A program made the translations under genes and the position numbers. Shown here in pieces: positions 26,410-35,694 of a stretch of DNA of 64,000 nucleotides. The notes under the pieces were generated by a model. It was not told where the DNA came from. It saw nothing but the letters and a program-made list of their open reading frames with translations, and did not search any database. Each line of letters opens with the position of its first letter. Position 1 is the first letter of the stretch. The DNA lies in the NCBI RefSeq assembly GCF_018131105.1, contig NZ_JAFCJI010000001.1, positions 3,193,501-3,257,500 on the forward strand. Reading direction: 5' to 3'. This DNA is from Bradyrhizobium manausense. GTDB lineage: Bacteria > Pseudomonadota > Alphaproteobacteria > Rhizobiales > Xanthobacteraceae.

Positions 26410-26688
26410 TCAGTACGCCTGCTTGTAACGCTTGCGCGGCCGCTGCGGCTCATCGAATGCGTAGTACGGATTGACGTCGCAGCTGGCTGCGCGGCCTGAC
26501 GCCGAGGCGCGGCATTGCGGCAGCGACGTAAAGGAGCAATCGAACCAGCTGCCACCCCCACCGCTGTGCCCACCGCCCGAGTAGACGTGCATGCACACCG
26601 GGTAGCGCGGATCGTAGGTCTGGGCGCTGGCATCTGCCGCGACGAACAGCGTGGCAATGGCTGTGAGGGCCAGGAGAGGCAGGCGCAT
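26410..26688 (-). CDS. DUF3551 small secreted protein
   Basis: 92 residues of the DUF3551 type that occurs in many copies in Bradyrhizobium. Signal peptide MRLPLLALTAIATLFVAADA with cleavage near SAQ, then YDPRYPVCMHVY, a glycine-rich stretch, the QCRASASGRAASC segment and NPYYAF before a basic tail. Conserved cysteines are seen at about 32, 51, 59 and 70. Function unknown. The ATG at 26688 is taken because the signal peptide begins there. Confidence 0.8.
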   Translation of the reverse strand: MRLPLLALTAIATLFVAADASAQTYDPRYPVCMHVYSGGGHSGGGGSWFDCSFTSLPQCRASASGRAASCDVNPYYAFDEPQRPRKRYKQAY

Positions 26689-27115
26689 CGGACATTTCCT
26701 CGAATCGGTAGCAACGACAGGCGTTATGCCATTTCGATATGGCACAGCCGCGCGGAAGAAGCGATCGTTGCTATTCATACCTCTCCCGCTTGTGAAACGC
26801 AGCAAAAAACGATCTGACACGACGCCGCAACGACCTGAAACCGCGAAGGCGCGCCGTATCCGGCCTGCACGAAACGCATATCTCGCGACACCAATTCTTC
26901 GACAAAGGTCGCACACCCCCGGCGCAGGAAACCATTCGCAGGCAAGGACGAACGGACTAGTCTTCCGATGACAACGCCGGCCCCGGAACGATGACGTCCC
27001 AGGGCAATCAACAAACATATGGGCTGAAGGAAACGCACATGCGCGCTCGGGCTCTCGAGCGCGGCTCCGCTCTGCGCGGGGACAAGATGCGCTGGCCGGT
27101 CCGTGGGCTCAGGGC
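26689..27115. other. 427-base intergenic region before the RND gene
   Basis: No convincing gene. It contains a short dyad TGCCAT-N6-ATGGCA at 26727-26744 close to the DUF3551 start, and near 27039 an ATG with a possible AAGGAAA ribosome-binding site that opens a frame of about 44 Arg-rich codons running into the pump gene in another frame; this looks accidental or a remnant. Confidence 0.4.
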
Positions 27116-30100
27116 ATGCAAGAGAGCATTTCGTCTCCTTTTATCCGCTATCCGATCGGCACCTCGCTGCTGATGGCTGGCATCCTGTTCGTAGGCCTCG
27201 TGGCCTATCCCCTGCTGCCGGTTGCGCCGCTGCCGCAGGTCGACTTTCCGACGATCCAGGTCTCCGCGTCGCTGCCCGGCGGCAGCCCCGAAACCATGGC
27301 GTCCTCGGTGGCGCAGCCGCTGGAGCGCCAGCTTGCGCAAATCCCCGGCATTACACAGATGACCTCGACGAGCTCGCTCGGCTCTGCCTCGATCACCATC
27401 CAGTTCGCGCTCAATCGCCTGATCGACGCCGCCGCAAACGACGTGCAGGCTGCGATCAACGCCGCCGGCGGTCAATTGCCGAAGAACCTGCCCTCGCCGC
27501 CGACCTACAGGAAGGTCAACCCGGCGGATTCGCCGATCATGATCCTGTCGGCGACCTCCGAGACGCTGCCGCTGACCACCGTCAGTGACCGTACCGACGC
27601 CCAGCTTGCGCAGCAGATCAGCCAGATTCCCGGCGTCGCGCAGGTGTTCGTCGGCGGACAGCAGAAGCCCTCGGTGCGCATCCAGGTCGACCCGGCCAAG
27701 CTGGTCGCCAAGGGCCTGTCGCTGGAGGACGTGCGCAGCCAGATCGCGATCGCGACCACGGACAGCCCGAAGGGCAACATCGACGGCACGCGGCGTGCCT
27801 ATACCGTCTACGCCAATGACCAGCTGCTCGAGGCTGCGCAGTGGCAGGATGTGATCATCGCCTATCGCAACGGCGCACCCTTGCGGATTCGCGATATCGG
27901 CGAGGCGGTGTCAGGACCGGAGGACATGAAGACCGCCGCCTGGGCCGACGGCAAGCGCGGCGTGTTCCTGGTCATCTTCAAGCAGCCCGGCGCCAACGTG
28001 ATCGAGACGGTCGACCGCATCAAGCAGAGGCTGCCGCGGCTGATCGCGGCAATCCCGCCGGCCATCCGCATCAAGATCATCAGCGACCGCACCATCACCA
28101 TCCGCGCCGCCGTCGACGACGTGCAGATCACCCTCATGATCACGATCGTGCTGGTGGTGATGGTGATCTTCGTCTTCCTGCGCAGCTTCTGGGCCACGAT
28201 CATCCCGAGCATCACCGTGCCGCTGGCGCTGCTAGGGGCCTGCTCGCTGATGTGGGTGTTCGGCTACTCCCTCGACAATCTGTCGCTGATGGCGCTGACC
28301 ATCGCGGTCGGCTTCGTGGTCGACGACGCCATCGTGATGCTGGAGAACATCACGCGCTATGTCGAGCGGGGCGAAAACCCTGTTGCCGCTGCCTACAAGG
28401 GCGCGGCCGAAATCGGCTTCACCATCGTCTCAATCAGCATTTCGCTCGTCGCCGTGCTGATCCCGCTGCTGCTGATGGGCGGCATCATCGGCCGGCTGTT
28501 CCGCGAATTTGCGGTGACGCTGTCGATGGCGATCTTCGTCTCGCTGGTGGTGTCGCTGAGCCTGACGCCGATGATGGCCTCGCGCTTCCTGCGTTCCGAC
28601 CACGAGGCCCGCCACGGTCGTTTCTACCAATGGAGCGAGCGACTGTTCGAGCGACTGCTCGCCGCCTATGAACGCGGGCTCGACCTCGCGCTGCGGCACA
28701 GCCTCATCACGCTCTGCGTTTTCTTCGCCACCGTCGCACTATCGGCGCTGCTGTTCATCCTGATCCCAAAGGGCTTCTTCCCGCAGCAGGACAACGGGTT
28801 CCTCACCGCAGTGTCGGAGATGCCTCAGGACATCTCCTTCACTGAGATGAAGCGGCGACAGGAGGAACTCAATGCCATCGTCCAGGCAGATCCGGCCGTC
28901 GATTCCATCGCCATGTTCATCGGCGGAGGCGGCACGGCGCTGAACTCGGGGCGCATGTATGTCACGCTGAAGCCGATCGGGGAGCGCGATGCCAATGCGC
29001 AACAGATCATCGCACGGTTGCGACCGCAGCTCGCCAAGGTCGAGGGCGCACGGCTCTATATGCAGGCTTCGCAGGACGTGCGGCTGGGCGGTCGCGCCAC
29101 CCGCACCCAGTTCGAGTTCACGCTCCAGGACGCCAATCTTGCCGAGCTGAATGCCTGGGCGCCGAAGATCCTGACGGAGATGAGAGGCCTGCCGGAGTTG
29201 CGCGACGTCGCCACCGACCAGCAGACCGAAGGCACCACGGTGCAGCTGACAATCAATCGCGACACGGCCGCGCGCTACGGCATCCAGCCACAGCTGATCG
29301 ACGACACGCTCTACGACGCCTTCGGGCAGCGCCAGGTGGCGCAATATTTCACGCAGACCAACAGCTATCACGTGGTGCTCGAGATCACGCCGGCGCTGCA
29401 AGGCAAGCTCGACACGCTCAACAAGCTCTACATCAAGTCACCGCTGACCGGCGACGAGGTCCCGCTCTCGGTCATCTGTAGCTGGAACAACGAGCCGGTG
29501 CGGCCGCTTGCGATCGCGCATCAGAGCCAGTTTCCGGCGGTGACGATCAGCTTCAACCTGGCCGAGGGTATCGCGCTCGGACAGGCAACCGCGTCCGTGA
29601 TGCAGGCGGTCAGCGAGATGGGCGCGCCGCCGACGCTGTCCATGAGCTTTCAGGGGACCGCACAGGCCTTCCAGCAATCGCTCGGCACCGTGCCGATGCT
29701 GATCCTCGCCGCACTCGTCGTGGTCTATCTGGTGCTCGGGGTGCTCTACGAAAGCTATATCCACCCACTGACCATCCTGTCCACGCTGCCGTCGGCCGGC
29801 GTCGGCGCAATCGCGATCCTGATGATCTTCGGCTTCGACTTCAGCCTGATCGCCCTCATCGGGGTCATCCTTCTTATCGGCATCGTCAAGAAGAACGGCA
29901 TCATGATGGTGGATTTCGCCATCGCCGCCGAGCGCGAGCAGCATCTGACGCCGGAACAATCGATTCGCCAGGCCGCGCTGCTGCGCTTCCGGCCGATCAT
30001 GATGACGACGATGGCGGCGCTGCTCGGCGGCGTTCCCCTGATGCTCGGCACCGGCACCGGCGCCGAGATCCGCCAACCGCTCGGCTACGCCATGGTCGGC

Positions 30101-30250
30101 GGCCTCGTGGTCAGCCAGGCGCTGACCTTGTTCACGACCCCCGTCGTCTACCTCTACCTCGACCGCCTCTCCAACACGCTGTCACGCTGGATGGAGAGGA
30201 AGCCGGAGGCGGAAGAAGAGCGCGAGGAGCGGAAGGATGCGGCGGAGTAG
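27116..30250 (+). CDS. RND efflux transporter permease (MdtB/MdtC-like)
   Basis: 1044-residue inner-membrane pump of the HAE1 RND family, driven by protons. It has the family layout: a first helix near residues 10-32, a large periplasmic loop, helices 2-6 from about 335 with the proton-relay pair in AVGFVVDDAIVMLENI, a second periplasmic loop and helices to about 1025, ending in an acidic/basic tail. Such pumps need a periplasmic adaptor and an outer-membrane channel; neither gene is adjacent. The ATG at 27116 matches family N-termini (SSPFIRYPIGTSLLM). Confidence 0.9.
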   Translation: MQESISSPFIRYPIGTSLLMAGILFVGLVAYPLLPVAPLPQVDFPTIQVSASLPGGSPETMASSVAQPLERQLAQIPGITQMTSTSSLGSASITIQFALNRLIDAAANDVQAAINAAGGQLPKNLPSPPTYRKVNPADSPIMILSATSETLPLTTVSDRTDAQLAQQISQIPGVAQVFVGGQQKPSVRIQVDPAKLVAKGLSLEDVRSQIAIATTDSPKGNIDGTRRAYTVYANDQLLEAAQWQDVIIAYRNGAPLRIRDIGEAVSGPEDMKTAAWADGKRGVFLVIFKQPGANVIETVDRIKQRLPRLIAAIPPAIRIKIISDRTITIRAAVDDVQITLMITIVLVVMVIFVFLRSFWATIIPSITVPLALLGACSLMWVFGYSLDNLSLMALTIAVGFVVDDAIVMLENITRYVERGENPVAAAYKGAAEIGFTIVSISISLVAVLIPLLLMGGIIGRLFREFAVTLSMAIFVSLVVSLSLTPMMASRFLRSDHEARHGRFYQWSERLFERLLAAYERGLDLALRHSLITLCVFFATVALSALLFILIPKGFFPQQDNGFLTAVSEMPQDISFTEMKRRQEELNAIVQADPAVDSIAMFIGGGGTALNSGRMYVTLKPIGERDANAQQIIARLRPQLAKVEGARLYMQASQDVRLGGRATRTQFEFTLQDANLAELNAWAPKILTEMRGLPELRDVATDQQTEGTTVQLTINRDTAARYGIQPQLIDDTLYDAFGQRQVAQYFTQTNSYHVVLEITPALQGKLDTLNKLYIKSPLTGDEVPLSVICSWNNEPVRPLAIAHQSQFPAVTISFNLAEGIALGQATASVMQAVSEMGAPPTLSMSFQGTAQAFQQSLGTVPMLILAALVVVYLVLGVLYESYIHPLTILSTLPSAGVGAIAILMIFGFDFSLIALIGVILLIGIVKKNGIMMVDFAIAAEREQHLTPEQSIRQAALLRFRPIMMTTMAALLGGVPLMLGTGTGAEIRQPLGYAMVGGLVVSQALTLFTTPVVYLYLDRLSNTLSRWMERKPEAEEEREERKDAAE

Positions 30251-30270
30251 GTGGGACGACCACTATATCC

Positions 30271-30355
30271 GTCATTGCAAGCGCAGCGAAGCAATCCAGA
30301 CTGTTGCCGCGGAAACATATCTGGATTGCTTCGTCGCTTCGCTCCTCGCAATGAC
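30271..30355. repeat. interspersed palindromic element
   Basis: Two arms, GTCATTGCAAGCGCAGCGAA onward (30271-30300) and 30320-30355 ending GCAATGAC, pair imperfectly around a short centre. Elements with this GTCATTGCGAG...GCAATGAC design are dispersed in Bradyrhizobium genomes. It lies between the convergent RND and htpG genes and may stop transcription from both. Confidence 0.72.
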
Positions 30356-30364
30356 AGCAGACCG

Positions 30365-32239
30365 TCAGCCCAGGCTCTGCAACACCAGCCGGTTCAGCCG
30401 CGCGGCAAACGCGGCCGGATCTTCCGGCAGCTCGCCATCCAGGATCTGCGCCTGTTCGAGCAGGAGCAGGCTGAGGTCGTCGACCGTGTCGGAGCCGGCC
30501 TGGGCCCTCGTGATCGCCGTAACCATGGGATGGCGCAGGTTGATCTCCAGGATCGGCTTGGTACGCATGCCGCGGTTTTGCTGCGCCAGGATGCGCTCGA
30601 GCTCGCGGCTCGGCCCCTGGCTGTCGGCGACGAGGCAGGACGCCGAACTCGTCAGGCGGGTCGAGGCCTTGACGTCGCTGACGCGTTCGCCGAGCGCGGA
30701 CTTGATCACTGCGATGGTGGCGGCCTCGTCCGCCTGAGGCTCGTCCTTCTTCGCCTCGTCCTTCTCGTCGACGCGCGGGATCAGGTCGAGATTGAGGTCG
30801 CCCTGGCTCAGCGACTTCAGTGGCTTGCCCTCGAACTCCATCGGCATCGAGGTCCAGAACGCATCGACCGGGTCGGACAGCAGCAGCACTTCGATGCCGC
30901 GCGCGGACGCGGCTTCCAGCCGCGGACTGGACTTCAGCCGCTCGATGCTGTCGCCGACGAGATAATAGATCTCGGTCTGGTTCGGCTTGAAATCGGCGAC
31001 GACGTCCTTGAGCGCGCGCTTCTCACCGGTCGTGGTGGTGAAGCGCGACAGCGCGAGCAGCTTTTCGCGCCGCTCGAAATCCTCGTAGATGCCCTCTTTC
31101 AGCACCGCGCCGAAGGCGTTCCAGATCTTGGCGAAATTTTCTGCGTCCTTCTCGGCGAGACTTTCGAGTTCGTTGACGACGCGGGTCGCCACGGCCTTGC
31201 GGATCTGCGCCAGCTGCGGGTTGTTCTGCAGCATCTCGCGCGAGATGTTGAGCGGAAGATCCTCGCTGTCGACGACGCCGCGAATGAAGCGGAGATAACC
31301 CGGAAGAAGGTCGGCATCATCAGTGATGAAAACGCGGCGGACATAGAGCTTGACGCGGCCCTTGCGGTTCGGCTCGAAGAGGTCGAACGGCGTCGTCGAG
31401 GGCGCGAACAGCAGCACAGCGTAGGAATAACGCCCCTCCGCGCGGTAGTGCAGCGTCATTGCGGGGTCGTCGAAGGCGGACGCGATCTGCTGATAGGCCT
31501 TCTTGTAGTCTTCCGCCGTCAGCTCGGATTTGGAGCGCTGCCACAGCGCGCTTGCCGAGTTGATCTGGCGCGGCTCGCCTTCTTCCGGCACCAGCTCGAT
31601 CGGGAACAGGATATTGTCGGAATAGGCGCTGATGATGCGCTCGATCTCGTATGTTTCGAGATACTTCCTGGCGTCGTCCTTCAGGTGCAGGACGATCTCG
31701 GTGCCGCGCGTGACGCGGGCCGCTTCTTCGTCGCTGGCACGCGCGATCTCGAAGCCGGAGCCGCCTGATGACGTCCAGGTCCAGACGTCGCTTTCGCCGG
31801 CGCGGCGACTGATGACGACGATCTTGTCGGCAACCATGAACGCGGAATAGAAGCCGACGCCGAACTGGCCGATCAATCCGAGGCCGTCCTTGGCCTCCTT
31901 CAGCTTCGACACGAAGGCCTTGGTGCCGGAGCGGGCGATGGTGCCGAGATGGTCGATCAGCTCTTGCCGCTCCATGCCGATGCCGTTGTCGGCGATGGCA
32001 AGCGTTCCCCCGATCTTGTTCGGGATGATCCGAATCTTGAGCGCGTCGCCCTCGCCCAGCAGGGCGGGATTGGCGATCGCCTCATAGCGCAACTTGTCGC
32101 AGGCATCGGAGGCGTTGGAGACGAGTTCGCGCTGGAAAATATCAGTCTCCGAATAGACGGAATGCACCATCAGGTGCAGCAGTTCGGAAACCTCAGCCTG
32201 GAAAGGCTGCGTATGCGTGGCCGTATCGGACGTCGTCAT
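30365..32239 (-). CDS. htpG: molecular chaperone HtpG (Hsp90)
   Basis: 624-residue ATP-dependent chaperone. The GHKL ATPase domain shows [22 protein letters not shown] and [16 protein letters not shown]; the middle domain includes [20 protein letters not shown] and NISREMLQ. Length is normal. It assists maturation of client proteins under heat and other stress. It appears to be a single-gene unit with a short upstream gap; no EcfG-type promoter or other clear heat-shock element was recognised. Confidence 0.96.
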   Translation of the reverse strand: MTTSDTATHTQPFQAEVSELLHLMVHSVYSETDIFQRELVSNASDACDKLRYEAIANPALLGEGDALKIRIIPNKIGGTLAIADNGIGMERQELIDHLGTIARSGTKAFVSKLKEAKDGLGLIGQFGVGFYSAFMVADKIVVISRRAGESDVWTWTSSGGSGFEIARASDEEAARVTRGTEIVLHLKDDARKYLETYEIERIISAYSDNILFPIELVPEEGEPRQINSASALWQRSKSELTAEDYKKAYQQIASAFDDPAMTLHYRAEGRYSYAVLLFAPSTTPFDLFEPNRKGRVKLYVRRVFITDDADLLPGYLRFIRGVVDSEDLPLNISREMLQNNPQLAQIRKAVATRVVNELESLAEKDAENFAKIWNAFGAVLKEGIYEDFERREKLLALSRFTTTTGEKRALKDVVADFKPNQTEIYYLVGDSIERLKSSPRLEAASARGIEVLLLSDPVDAFWTSMPMEFEGKPLKSLSQGDLNLDLIPRVDEKDEAKKDEPQADEAATIAVIKSALGERVSDVKASTRLTSSASCLVADSQGPSRELERILAQQNRGMRTKPILEINLRHPMVTAITRAQAGSDTVDDLSLLLLEQAQILDGELPEDPAAFAARLNRLVLQSLG

Positions 32240-32318
32240 GCGTTTACCCGGTCAATCGGAAATGGAGAAAGCCGGGATATAACGCGATGGGAGAGGGGAT
32301 CAAGTGCACACGCAAAAT

Positions 32319-32339
32319 CGCTCTCCACGAAGGAGAGCG
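32319..32339 (-). terminator. terminator of the 32363-32809 gene
   Basis: CGCTCTCC (32319-32326) pairs with GGAGAGCG (32332-32339) around a 5-base loop; on the minus strand the hairpin is followed by ATTTTG. It lies 24 bases after the stop of the hypothetical gene and upstream of htpG. Confidence 0.7.
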
Positions 32340-32362
32340 GTTTTGCCAGAGGCCGACGCCGA

Positions 32363-32809
32363 TCAGGTCACACAGCGGCCGGGCTGGAGCAGTTTTGCGA
32401 CTTCGGTCAGCGAGCTGACCATCGGCTCGCAGGCAATCGTCGGCTTGCGGCCGGGCTTGAGCAGCGTCGGAGCCGGCTTGGCGTTACCGGTCTCGATGGC
32501 GGCCGGCACGCGGAGCAGCACCGACGTATCGGGCAGGTCGTTCAGCCGCATCGATACGGTGCGGGTGGGAACTGCTGATGGCTTCAGGCCGGCCTGGCGG
32601 TCGGACTTGGCGGCGCGATTGACGTTATGACTTGCGACGCCATGACCCGCGACACTGCGGCCAGAGGTTTGGCCCGGCTGACTGGCGACCGCTTCCCAGC
32701 GATCGGCGAGATCGTGGCCGGAAGCCAGCTGCACGGCGCCGACCTGAACGGCGCCAAGCGTCGCGGCGAGTGCGATGGCACCAAGAAATACCTTTTGAAT
32801 CTGTGGCAT
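32363..32809 (-). CDS. secreted/membrane-anchored hypothetical protein
   Basis: 148 residues, family not recognised. MPQIQKVFLGAIALAATLGA and the following VQVGAVQLASG form a signal peptide or N-terminal anchor. The rest is polar with basic residues, and two cysteines near the C-terminus (TIACEPM and PGRCVT) could form a disulfide. Similar short proteins ending in an ACEP...GRC pattern occur in Bradyrhizobium without known function. The start at 32809 follows GAGGGA. Confidence 0.65.
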   Translation of the reverse strand: MPQIQKVFLGAIALAATLGAVQVGAVQLASGHDLADRWEAVASQPGQTSGRSVAGHGVASHNVNRAAKSDRQAGLKPSAVPTRTVSMRLNDLPDTSVLLRVPAAIETGNAKPAPTLLKPGRKPTIACEPMVSSLTEVAKLLQPGRCVT

Positions 32810-33014
32810 GGCTGTCGGTCCCTCGCCCCATGGCGATCGCAGGAACAACGCAAGGGGCGGACCGGAGTTTCCGGCATGTTAAGATCACTTAACCGTGTGC
32901 GGAATTCACGCCAGGGCGCACAAAAAATTTTGCAACGACCTGGAACGACTCTGGCGCCTGCGAGTCGTCTCAACAGCCGGCTATTCCCCCCTGCCCCATA
33001 AGCCGGCGACGTAG

Positions 33015-33054
33015 GGCGCGACTGTGGTGATGCCAGTCGCGCCTTACTTTTTTC
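33015..33054 (+). terminator. strong plus-strand terminator without an upstream plus-strand gene
   Basis: GGCGCGACTG (33015-33024) is exactly complementary to CAGTCGCGCC (33034-33043), followed by TTACTTTTTTC. The T-run is on the plus strand, although the genes on both sides (32363-32809 and 33061-33660) are on the minus strand. It may end an unannotated small RNA that starts within 32810-33000. Confidence 0.7.
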
Positions 33055-33060
33055 TGGCGT

Positions 33061-33660
33061 TCACTTCGCCTTGCCGGCGAGCCACTCTCGCCCCTCGCCA
33101 TAGAGCTTTTCGACTTCAGGGCCGATCAGGCCCGGCATGTCGCGCTTGACCTTGTAGCCGATCAATTCCTGCATGTAGCCAAGGTGGCGGTAGCCTTCGG
33201 GTAGCGCGGCCAGCGCCTGCTGGTCGAGGCGAAGTGTCGCGGCGGGATCAACCGGGTCGATCCGATCCTTCTCGTAGATCGGCTGGCGGCGGACGATGCC
33301 CCACAGGCCTTTCCGCTTCTCCAGGAAATCGTAGAAGCGCCCGGTGCAGACGACGTCGCAGAGCACGTCATGCACCGGGGCCCGCTGCGAGATCGTCATC
33401 TTGGTTTGCGCGATCGCCCGCGCGCCTGCGAGATCGATGCTGATGCCGCCGAGGAAATGCAGGATGCGCACGCCCTTGGCAAAGCCCTCCTGGCTGACCC
33501 GCATGAAATCCCGCGCCGACCCCTGAAACCAGGTGGCGGACATCAAGCCTTCTTCATGCCAGACGGTCGCGAACCGCTCCCAGTCACCGGCATCGCGCCA
33601 CACCGCCCAGTTCTCGACGAGGTCGCGGATGGCGAGGCGGTCGAGCAGCTGCTGGTCCAT
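33061..33660 (-). CDS. SnoaL/NTF2-like fold protein
   Basis: 199 residues resembling the SnoaL_4 / NTF2-like group (fold shared with ring-hydroxylating dioxygenase beta subunits and scytalone dehydratase): LAIRDLVENWAVWRDAGDWE at the start, VWHEEGLMSATWFQG, then HFLGGISIDLAG. These small cone-shaped domains hold varied substrates; the function here is unknown. The ATG at 33660 is favoured over the GTG at 33666 because GGAGA stands 7 bases before it. The 33015-33054 hairpin lies just downstream. Confidence 0.75.
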   Translation of the reverse strand: MDQQLLDRLAIRDLVENWAVWRDAGDWERFATVWHEEGLMSATWFQGSARDFMRVSQEGFAKGVRILHFLGGISIDLAGARAIAQTKMTISQRAPVHDVLCDVVCTGRFYDFLEKRKGLWGIVRRQPIYEKDRIDPVDPAATLRLDQQALAALPEGYRHLGYMQELIGYKVKRDMPGLIGPEVEKLYGEGREWLAGKAK

Positions 33661-33729
33661 GGGCACGTCTCCAAATGGGGGCGATGCGCGAGGTATGGGC
33701 GGCGAACGCGACGCCCGTCAAGCGGGCGC

Positions 33730-33762
33730 GAAAAATCCGGCGTGCCTTGCGACACGCCGGAT
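33730..33762 (-). terminator. terminator of phyR
   Basis: ATCCGGCGTG (33735-33744) pairs with CACGCCGGAT (33753-33762) over a 10-bp stem; on the minus strand it runs into TTTTTCGC. It lies about 53 bases after the phyR stop codon. Confidence 0.82.
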
Positions 33763-33814
33763 CGGATCGTCATAGCCAATGGCGGGCCGTTGCCCTTACG
33801 CAGCCGGCACCTTG

Positions 33815-34621
33815 CTAAGCCGCGGGCGCCTTGGGCGTGCGGTTGCGCGAGTTGCGCTGGAAGAACAGCGCCTGGCTCGCCACTGCCGAGACCATTGCGG
33901 GCTGAAACGGCTTTGAGATCAGGAAGGCCGGCTCGGGGCGTTCGCCGGTGAGGAAGCGCTCCGGATAGGCGGTAATGAACACCACCGGCACCTCGAAGGT
34001 GCGGAGCAACTCGTTGACGGCATCCAGGCCTGACGAGCCGTCGGCAAGCTGGATGTCGGCGAGGATGAGGCCCGGCCGCTTGTTCTTGGCCAGTGCCACC
34101 GCATCGGCATGGGTGCGTGCGACGCCGACAACATTATGGCCGAGATTTTTCACCAGGCTTTCGAGATCCATGGCGATGAAGGTCTCGTCCTCGATGATCA
34201 GCACGTCGGTGGCGATTTCGGCTGCCATCTCCCGGCCGGCAGCATCGGCGAGCCGCCGCGTCTCGGCGACATCGGTCGCGAGGATATAGGCGACTTCCTC
34301 TTCCGAAAATCCTTCGAGCGAGAGCAGCAGGAAGGCCTGCCGCGGCAGCGGCGTGATGTTGGAGAGCCGCCGTTCCGGCGGCATCGGCAGCGTTGCCACC
34401 TCGGCATCGTCATTGACCGAGACCGAATTCCAGATCTGGGTGAACAGCCGGAACAGGCCGGCGCGCGGCCCATGGCTCTCGTCGAGCACCGACGGATCCC
34501 CCAGCATGGCTTCCAACATGGCTGCGACATAGGCGTCACCGGAGGCCTGGCTGCCCGTCAGGGCGCGCGCATACCGGCGCAACAACGGCAAGTGTTCAGC
34601 AACGAGCTGTGAACGGGACAT
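33815..34621 (-). CDS. phyR: PhyR, anti-anti-sigma response regulator of the general stress response
   Basis: 268 residues. An N-terminal sigma-like domain (about 1-125, LVAEHLPLLRRYARALTGSQ) is joined to a C-terminal receiver domain (about 138-258) with acidic pocket IIEDE, phosphoacceptor D189 in ILADIQLADG and the conserved lysine in LISKPFQ. When phosphorylated, PhyR binds the anti-sigma factor NepR through its sigma-like domain and frees EcfG. The ATG at 34621 is preferred (GGAG 5 bases ahead) over the ATG at 34636. It is divergent from nepR-ecfG. No PhyK-type kinase gene is in the window. Confidence 0.96.
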   Translation of the reverse strand: MSRSQLVAEHLPLLRRYARALTGSQASGDAYVAAMLEAMLGDPSVLDESHGPRAGLFRLFTQIWNSVSVNDDAEVATLPMPPERRLSNITPLPRQAFLLLSLEGFSEEEVAYILATDVAETRRLADAAGREMAAEIATDVLIIEDETFIAMDLESLVKNLGHNVVGVARTHADAVALAKNKRPGLILADIQLADGSSGLDAVNELLRTFEVPVVFITAYPERFLTGERPEPAFLISKPFQPAMVSAVASQALFFQRNSRNRTPKAPAA

Positions 34622-34688
34622 CCCCACTCCATTCATCTTCGGGCCAACCTTGCAACGCGGGGGGCCCGGGTTCCCCTGCTGGGCTGTT

Positions 34689-34713
34689 TACGCCTCAGGC
34701 CAAGAAAAGTTCC
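34689..34713 (-). promoter_or_regulatory. candidate EcfG promoter of phyR
   Basis: Minus strand: GGAAC (34713-34709), 16 bases, CGTA (34692-34689). One base differs from the GGAAC-N16-CGTT pattern. A transcript from here would have a leader of about 60 bases before the phyR ATG, which fits positive autoregulation of the stress system. Confidence 0.6.
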
Positions 34714-34829
34714 GCGAAGGGGGGAACTTTTTGTCGTACCTCGAATTGAACTCGTCCAGGGAACGGCTCCCGGTTGAGAAAACTTCTCGATTTTGCAGTC
34801 ACTTAACTCGGGGAAACGTGGAACAGGTC

Positions 34830-35060
34830 ATGAAAGATCTCAAGTCTCAAGCCAGCAAAAGCACGACCCCCGGCAAGGGAGGCCTAACTCCGGAGATCCA
34901 ATCCCGGATCGGGCACCAACTGCGCGCCATGTACGACGACGTCGTGCGGCAGGGGGTCCCGGACCGGTTCGCGGAGCTCATCAAAAAACTTGATGCGCCG
35001 GGAGGATCCCAACACGAGAATGGGGCTGGGGGCTCCAACGACAACAATGGGAGGGATTAA
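34830..35060 (+). CDS. nepR: NepR, anti-sigma factor of EcfG
   Basis: 76 residues with the NepR core LTPEIQSRIGHQLRAMYDDV and VRQGVPDRFAELIKKL at about 19-55 and a disordered Gly/Asn/Ser-rich tail. NepR holds EcfG inactive until phosphorylated PhyR takes its place. The stop codon overlaps the ecfG start (TAATG), so the two are made in step. A GTG at 34818, behind GGGGA, is an alternative start that would add four residues. Confidence 0.93.
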   Translation: MKDLKSQASKSTTPGKGGLTPEIQSRIGHQLRAMYDDVVRQGVPDRFAELIKKLDAPGGSQHENGAGGSNDNNGRD

Positions 35061-35608
35061 TGCCTCTCACGAACTCCCTGCGTGACGACATCCTCGCGGC
35101 CGTGCCAAGCCTTCGCGCGTTCGCGATCTCGCTCAGCGGCAATGCGGACCGCGCCGACGATTTGGTGCAAGAGACGCTGTTGCGCGCGCTCGCAAATATC
35201 GACTCGTTCCAGCCCGGCTCCAACCTGCCGGCATGGCTGTTCACGATCCTGCGCAACCTGTTCCGCTCCGACTATCGCAAGCGGCGGCGCGAGGTCGAGG
35301 ACGCCGAGGGTAACTATGCCAAGACGCTGAAGACGCAGCCCTCGCAGAACGCCCATCTCGAGTTCGAGGAATTTCGCGGCGCCCTGGAGAAACTTCCGCA
35401 GGACCAGCGCGAAGCGTTGATCCTGGTCGGCGCCTCCGGCTTCTCCTATGAGGATGCGGCCTCGATCTGCGGCTGTGCGGTCGGCACCATCAAGAGCCGC
35501 GTCAATCGCGCGCGCTCGAAGCTCGCCGCACTGCTATATGTCGACGGCGCCGAGGACTTCGGGCCCGACGAGACCGTGCGCGCCGTGATCGGCGGCAGCG
35601 GCGGATAG
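35060..35608 (+). CDS. ecfG: general stress sigma factor EcfG (ECF15)
   Basis: 182-residue ECF sigma factor. Region 2 covers about 12-75 (DDLVQETLLRALANIDSFQP, WLFTILRNLFRSDYRK) and region 4 about 110-165 (LPQDQREALILVGASGFSYE, GTIKSRVNRARSKL). It directs RNA polymerase to GGAAC-N16/17-CGTT promoters of the general stress response. Translation is coupled to nepR. Candidate targets inside this window are phyR, sodB and the 9212-9550 gene. Confidence 0.96.
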   Translation: MPLTNSLRDDILAAVPSLRAFAISLSGNADRADDLVQETLLRALANIDSFQPGSNLPAWLFTILRNLFRSDYRKRRREVEDAEGNYAKTLKTQPSQNAHLEFEEFRGALEKLPQDQREALILVGASGFSYEDAASICGCAVGTIKSRVNRARSKLAALLYVDGAEDFGPDETVRAVIGGSGG

Positions 35609-35636
35609 CGTCAATCGATTGAAGGCGACAGCTGTG

Positions 35637-35663
35637 AAGGCGGCCGTCCGTGCGGTCGCCTTT
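35637..35663 (+). terminator. terminator of nepR-ecfG
   Basis: AAGGCG (35637-35642) pairs with CGCCTT (35657-35662), extended by GCC/GGT pairing inside, followed by TTGCG, 29 bases after the ecfG stop codon. Confidence 0.6.
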
Positions 35664-35694
35664 GCGTGCGTACAGGCAGGCTATTTCCGCTGGA

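Noticed and set aside
27039..27173. Short Arg-rich frame upstream of and overlapping the RND gene
   Set aside because: No family, overlaps the pump start in another frame; at most a remnant.
34723..34784. Two GGAAC boxes before nepR as EcfG promoters
   Set aside because: Neither has CGTT at 16 or 17 bases (AATT and AACT are found instead); mentioned as doubtful but not annotated.
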